A stretch of 64,000 bases of DNA from assembly GCA_022821585.1 (NCBI GenBank), contig JAJEDI010000032.1, forward strand, positions 1 to 64,000. The letters run 5' to 3'. This document shows positions 60,305 to 64,000 of the stretch, piece by piece. The notes under the pieces were generated by a model that was given only the letters and a program-made list of their open reading frames with translations, was not told the DNA's origin and did no database searches. The translations under genes were made by a program, and so were the position numbers. This DNA is from Caldilineaceae bacterium. GTDB taxonomy: Bacteria; Chloroflexota; Anaerolineae; Caldilineales; Caldilineaceae. Every line of letters begins with the position of its first letter. The first letter of the stretch is position 1.

Positions 60305-60985
60305 CTAGCCGGCCTTTCCCTGGCGCAGTGCCAGCCGCAACAGTTCGCTTTCGGTCAAGTAGGGCTGGATGCTGGCGGCGAAATCTGCCACGGACTCGGC
60401 TACCGTCGCGGTTGATGTGTCCAGCCTGAATTTCTGACGTATAAGCGAGTGATCGTACTCTTCTTCGAAGCGCTGGATGATGTGCTCGACATCCGGTTCG
60501 GGCACGACGGGGTAGGGATGGGGGGCATCCTGCATGCGCTGGCGGATCACGTCGGGCGCGGCCTCCACGAGGATGAGGACGGCGTCGGGCCTGAACTGGA
60601 GGATGCGCTGTTCGAGATTGCGGGAGATCACTGTGCGGTCACCGTCCTGGCCGCGGCCGCCGTATCCGTAGTACTTGGTGGCGTAGACCAGCTCGTCGAA
60701 GTAGAGGCCGATGCCCATGAAGTTTTCGTCGGAGCCGGAGGCCCAGGGCGTGTGATAGTAGAGGTTGTGCCGCTGGATTACCTCGGTGAGGCGGGGGCTG
60801 AGCTGCTGGAAGGCGGCGATATCTTCGGGCGTCAGCTCGGGGCCGTGCGGCTTGGTATCGGGCAGCTTGTTATGGTCGTGAATCAGTTTGAACTCGGTAC
60901 CCAAGGACTCTTGGGCCCAGTCGTTGATGGCGTGGGCGAGGGTTGTTGTGCCGGCGTATTCGCAGCCGATGAGAATCAGGTACAT
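60305..60985 (-). CDS. P-loop NTPase-like protein with atypical Walker A
   Basis: A 226-residue protein whose N-terminus MYLILIGCEYAGTTTLAHAI has the position and context of a Walker A loop but reads G-C-E-Y-A-G-T-T-T, with Thr where Lys is expected. A LID-like Arg-rich segment and VISRNLEQRILQFRPDAVLI with LVEAAPDVIRQRM resemble small-molecule kinases of the dNK/adenylate-kinase-like type. It may bind a nucleotide without the usual Lys or be a pseudo-kinase. It is packed between the mannonate dehydratase-like gene and the amidohydrolase, so a link to that pathway is likely but its role is unknown. Confidence 0.65.
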   Translation of the reverse strand: MYLILIGCEYAGTTTLAHAINDWAQESLGTEFKLIHDHNKLPDTKPHGPELTPEDIAAFQQLSPRLTEVIQRHNLYYHTPWASGSDENFMGIGLYFDELVYATKYYGYGGRGQDGDRTVISRNLEQRILQFRPDAVLILVEAAPDVIRQRMQDAPHPYPVVPEPDVEHIIQRFEEEYDHSLIRQKFRLDTSTATVAESVADFAASIQPYLTESELLRLALRQGKAG

Positions 60986-61044
60986 GGTAGGTTTCTCCGA
61001 AAATGTCGCTGTCCAGGCAGCTGGCGGTGTTGGAATTGGCGGGT

Positions 61045-62058
61045 CTAGTTTATGTCGAGTGTCTGAAGAAGTCCTTTTATGTAGCCGGCGGCGTAAAGGA
61101 GTCCGTGGTGGACTCGCTCGTTGTCATAGATGGTGTGAGGGAAGTGGCCGGGGATGAGCGCGCCGGAAAAGCCCACTTCTCTGAATGATTTGAAGATCTC
61201 CAGAAAGTCACAGTCGGCCTCTTCGAGGAAGCATTCGCGGAAGTCGGGGGAAGCGCCCTGAACGCCCTGAACGTGGCCGTAGACTATCTGGCCGCGGCTG
61301 CCGAAACGGCGGATGGCGGCGTGGATGTCGACGTTCATGGCGGTCCAGTTGCCGAGGCAGAAGTTGAGGCCGCTTGCGGGGCTGTCGGCGATGTCCATGG
61401 CGCGCTGGAAGCCGGCAGGACTGCAGAACAGGCGCGGGATGCCGCCCAGCTTTTCGACGGGCGGGTCGTCAGGGTGGAGGGCCAGTCTGACGCCTGCTTC
61501 CTCGGCCACGGGGATGATGGCCTTGATGAAGTATTCGTAGTTGCTCCACATTTCCTCGTGACTGTACTCGCGATCGCGGAAGAGGGGGCCGCGATCTGCC
61601 ACATCCTGTTCAAACCTGCTTACCTGGGCGTTGCCGCGGCCGGGCGTGGTGAGCGAGGTACGCCATGAGTTGCGGGTGACTCCAGGTTGATTGACCATCC
61701 AGTGGTAGCCGTAGACCGGGATGCCGGCGCGGCCCATGTTGCGAATGGTCTCGGCGACGTTTTCGATCTGCTGGTCGCGGCCGTCCTGGCCGAGGACGAT
61801 CTTTTCGTAGCACCAGTTGGGCAGTGGGTTTTCTATGGAGACGACATTGAGGCCGGCGTCTTCGCACTGGGTGCGCGCCCACAGCAGGGTCTGGAAGTCC
61901 CAGAAGGCGCCCGGTTTGTCGGCGGCATCGGGTGAGAAGCGCGTCCGGTGATCGGGATGGCAGGTGGAACTGAGGGCGACGTCGAGGATGTCGTACTGTT
62001 TGAGAAAGCCGAGAAAGTTGTCGTGGTCGGGCAGGGCTACGTAAACGCATACTCTCAT
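61045..62058 (-). CDS. Mannonate dehydratase-like protein (UxuA family)
   Basis: A 337-residue TIM-barrel protein of the xylose-isomerase-like fold. VRLALHPDDPPVEKLGGIPR near residue 200 is the UxuA hallmark (metal-binding His and Asp-Asp-Pro-Pro), with YGHVQGVQG and IPGHFPHTIYDN near 275-315 adding further ligands. UxuA turns D-mannonate into 2-keto-3-deoxygluconate in glucuronate breakdown. Length is somewhat short of the classic enzyme (about 350-395), so a related acid may be the substrate. A hydroxyacid dehydrogenase gene lies 111 bases upstream. Confidence 0.8.
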   Translation of the reverse strand: MRVCVYVALPDHDNFLGFLKQYDILDVALSSTCHPDHRTRFSPDAADKPGAFWDFQTLLWARTQCEDAGLNVVSIENPLPNWCYEKIVLGQDGRDQQIENVAETIRNMGRAGIPVYGYHWMVNQPGVTRNSWRTSLTTPGRGNAQVSRFEQDVADRGPLFRDREYSHEEMWSNYEYFIKAIIPVAEEAGVRLALHPDDPPVEKLGGIPRLFCSPAGFQRAMDIADSPASGLNFCLGNWTAMNVDIHAAIRRFGSRGQIVYGHVQGVQGASPDFRECFLEEADCDFLEIFKSFREVGFSGALIPGHFPHTIYDNERVHHGLLYAAGYIKGLLQTLDIN

Positions 62059-62169
62059 GTTTGGCTCCGGTTCGATTCAGGATGAAAGATGTGAAAGCGG
62101 TTAGTCGAAGGGCGCTGCATGATGAACTGGCGCTTGTCGACGGGCCGGGCGGGCGCGTCACTCGGGCTG

Positions 62170-63177
62170 CTAGGGCAGGCGAAAGACAATCTCCGGTTGG
62201 GCGGTCTGCATTTTGGTCGGCGGCAGGCCGGCGAGCATGGTTTCGAGGTCATCGACGACCATGCGCCCGATGGTGTGCATGTCCTGCCAGACGGAGCCGG
62301 CGCGATGGGCGGAGAGAATGGTATTGGGGGCGGTGCGAATGGGATGATCGGCGGCCAGGGGCTCCTGGGGGAAGACGTCGATGGCGGCGCGGAAGCGGCC
62401 CTGATGCAGAAGGTCGGTGAGGGCGTCGAAGTCGACGAGGTGGGAGCGGCTGATAAGGAGGAGGACGGCGTCGGACCTGATCAGCGAGAGCAGTTCGCGG
62501 TCGAGCATGGCTTTGTTCTCATTGGAGGGGATTGCCAGGACAAAGATGATGCGTGCTTCTGAGAGCAGGTCCTGGAGGCTGACCGGTGTGCAGCCGCGTT
62601 CGCTGATGAAGCTTGGGGGCAGCCAGGGATCGTAGACCTGAATCGGACAGCGAAAGGGGGCCAGCAGCGGACGGAGAGATTGGGCCAGACCGCCGAAGCC
62701 GATAAAGCCGACGGGCTGGTCGTAGAGTGTGAAGGCGGTGCTGTTGCTGGGGTAGAGATAGAGCTCTTCGCCGGCGACGAAGTCGTTGTGTGCGCTGACG
62801 ATGCCGCGGGCGGCGGCGATGGCCATGCCGAGCGCCATTTCGGCGACCATGGGGCCGTAGGCGGGTGCGCAACTGAGGACGCGGATGCCGCGGGCGAAGC
62901 AGGTCTCGTAGTCCAGGTGAGCGGGGCTGGGATGGCGGCCGCCGGTCTCCATAATTGCGCGCAGGTTGGGCATGTCGTCCAGTGATCTGGACCGCCAGGA
63001 GGAGGTGATAAAGGCGTAGGCGTCGCCACAGGCGCGGGCGAACTCGGATTCGGGAATGTCTTCGTCCTTGCCCCAAACGACGTCGACCAGATCGTGGAGT
63101 CGTTCGGCGTCCTGGTTGGACATGACCATATCGAGGGGGCGGGGGAATGGATTCAGAATTACTTTTTGTTTTGGCAT
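62170..63177 (-). CDS. D-isomer-specific 2-hydroxyacid dehydrogenase family protein
   Basis: A 335-residue NAD(P)-dependent dehydrogenase. PVGFIGFGGLAQSLRPLLAP near residue 155 is the Rossmann motif, LLLISRSHLVDFDAL near 240 gives the catalytic Arg, FPQEPLAADHP near 270 the Glu, and ILSAHRAGS near 288 the His. Hydroxypyruvate or glyoxylate reductases and sugar-acid dehydrogenases belong here. ATG follows GGAGAATTTCC. It is the first gene of the minus-strand operon, facing the dioxygenase-like gene across a 175-base divergent gap. Confidence 0.88.
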   Translation of the reverse strand: MPKQKVILNPFPRPLDMVMSNQDAERLHDLVDVVWGKDEDIPESEFARACGDAYAFITSSWRSRSLDDMPNLRAIMETGGRHPSPAHLDYETCFARGIRVLSCAPAYGPMVAEMALGMAIAAARGIVSAHNDFVAGEELYLYPSNSTAFTLYDQPVGFIGFGGLAQSLRPLLAPFRCPIQVYDPWLPPSFISERGCTPVSLQDLLSEARIIFVLAIPSNENKAMLDRELLSLIRSDAVLLLISRSHLVDFDALTDLLHQGRFRAAIDVFPQEPLAADHPIRTAPNTILSAHRAGSVWQDMHTIGRMVVDDLETMLAGLPPTKMQTAQPEIVFRLP

Positions 63178-63246
63178 TGCAGGAAATTCTCCGCGTTGGC
63201 GTTGTGGTGGGGCGCCAGTGTCCTGTGCTGCGCCCGGCGCAGGCCT

Positions 63247-63276
63247 TTGCGCAAGAGATGGGAACTGCCGTAGACT
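63247..63276 (+). promoter_or_regulatory. Promoter candidate of dioxygenase-like gene
   Basis: TTGCGC, 18 bases, TAGACT (four of six each), about 75 bases before the start codon. Confidence 0.35.
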
Positions 63277-63352
63277 AGCTAGAGTTTCGAAACCGCTCCA
63301 GACGCCCCGCCGGCATTGGTTCGAAAACTACGGGAAAGAGGTCCCAGACGCT

Positions 63353-64000
63353 ATGTGTGAGCAACAAGAGTATGCAGAGTTTCCGAGTCACACGGTCTCT
63401 TATGAGATTATGACCAATGCAGACGATGAAGACAAGGAGCGCAGCTTTACGGTGCTGGCAACGCCGAAAGAGATAGAGCAGCTGGGCAGGCAGGGTTACT
63501 TGATCCGGGAGGCGCTATTTCGCGGCGAGCAGTTGGCGCGGCTGCGGGGGGCGCTGGACGAGGTTGAAGCTGCTGAAGTGGCAACCTACCCTCGCTCAGA
63601 CGGCGAAGAGGCAGCACGGTCCCCTGCTATCAGCCGTTCAAAAAGATTCGGCGGCTGGTTTCCGCGTTATCTGATGGACAAGCACCCGGCTTTTCTGGAA
63701 CTGATCGACTTTCAGCCGACTCTGTCGGTGGCGCGTGCGGTGTTGGGGCCGTTTGTGCGCATCCGCCAGTTGGGCGGGCGGGTCAGTTATCCGGGCGAGC
63801 CGAACCAGGAGACCCAATGGCACCTGCACCGGCGCACCGTTCCCAAACCGCTACCGGCGTTTTTCTCCTTTCCCCACACTTTGGACAGTCTGATGTATCT
63901 TGATGAACTGAACGACGCAAATGGTACGCTGGCAGTTGTACCGGGATCGCATTTGCGGGTCCACAATCCGCTGCCGGCCGATTGTTTCGACGACCTGCCG
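63353..64000 (+). CDS. Phytanoyl-CoA dioxygenase-like protein (partial, runs off window)
   Basis: An open frame of 216 codons from ATG to the window edge, absent from the ORF track because it has no stop. After an N-terminal region (VLATPKEIEQLGRQGYLIRE) come QWHLHRRTVPKP near residue 160 and LDELNDANGTLAVVPGSHLR near 185-204. The second is a classic phytanoyl-CoA dioxygenase (PhyH) signature, in which the His of PGSH is a metal ligand. The first would carry the His-x-Asp motif but reads His-Leu-His. PhyH enzymes hydroxylate or halogenate small molecules using Fe(II) and 2-oxoglutarate. The C-terminus is not visible. Confidence 0.72.
   Translation, partial: MCEQQEYAEFPSHTVSYEIMTNADDEDKERSFTVLATPKEIEQLGRQGYLIREALFRGEQLARLRGALDEVEAAEVATYPRSDGEEAARSPAISRSKRFGGWFPRYLMDKHPAFLELIDFQPTLSVARAVLGPFVRIRQLGGRVSYPGEPNQETQWHLHRRTVPKPLPAFFSFPHTLDSLMYLDELNDANGTLAVVPGSHLRVHNPLPADCFDDLP

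Overview
The window looks like a piece of chromosome from a moderately GC-rich free-living or host-associated bacterium, most likely a Chloroflexota member of the Caldilineae/Anaerolineae type. This is inference from style, not from a marker gene. The clues are many carbohydrate ABC importers whose binding proteins have Cys-Ala/Val-Pro-Ala-Ala lipoprotein N-termini (three of the four sugar binding proteins also carry a twin-arginine motif), several Uma2-family (DUF820) genes, and dispersed repeats containing short GC hairpins. No rRNA, tRNA, CRISPR array, phage or transposase gene was seen. I recognise 53 protein genes.

Layout. (1) 0.4-4.2 kb, minus: a circularly permuted ATP-grasp protein followed by two GCS2/YbdK-type carboxylate-amine ligases, a putative peptide-bond-forming cassette. 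(2) 4.2-12.9 kb: a small unknown gene, a DUF1537 four-carbon-acid kinase (plus strand), and opposite it a long minus-strand run of Zn-alcohol dehydrogenase, two Uma2 genes, an HPS/KGPDC-like decarboxylase, a LarA-like protein, a PdxA2-like dehydrogenase and a DegT protein. This resembles sugar-acid (threonate/erythronate-type) catabolism. (3) 13.4-19.7 kb, plus: a sugar ABC importer bracketed by two DegT-type enzymes and ended by a terminator. (4) 19.8-27.2 kb, minus: a complete sugar importer including the only transporter ATPase of the window, then an IolE-like isomerase and a CE15-like esterase. (5) 27.6-28.1 kb: HicBA toxin-antitoxin. (6) 29.1-33.8 kb, minus: a sugar importer with a sialidase-like BNR protein. 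(7) 34.1-39.3 kb: a membrane protein, a RhaEW-like aldolase/dehydrogenase fusion, an amidase and a Kelch lipoprotein. (8) 39.5-51.2 kb, plus: two near-duplicate Gfo/Idh/MocA oxidoreductases flanking a sugar isomerase, a Dpp-type importer (binding protein plus two permeases) and two paralogous uncharacterised proteins of about 555 residues. (9) 51.3-53.8 kb, minus: Uma2, AAA ATPase and DUF4276-like TOPRIM protein, a defence-like module. (10) 54.2-57.9 kb, minus: another sugar importer. (11) 58.1-64 kb: a fourth Uma2 gene, amidohydrolase, odd P-loop protein, mannonate dehydratase-like protein, 2-hydroxyacid dehydrogenase, and a phytanoyl-CoA dioxygenase-like gene cut by the window edge.

How it works together: the region is a stack of import-and-degrade cassettes for plant or algal type glycans, uronates and sugar acids. 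Four CUT1 importers have only one ATPase between them, so it may be shared. No recognisable DNA-binding regulator is encoded. A composite hairpin-bearing repeat recurs five times at cassette boundaries, and two of the Uma2 genes share a promoter with a Gram-positive-type LexA-box-like palindrome over the -10 region.
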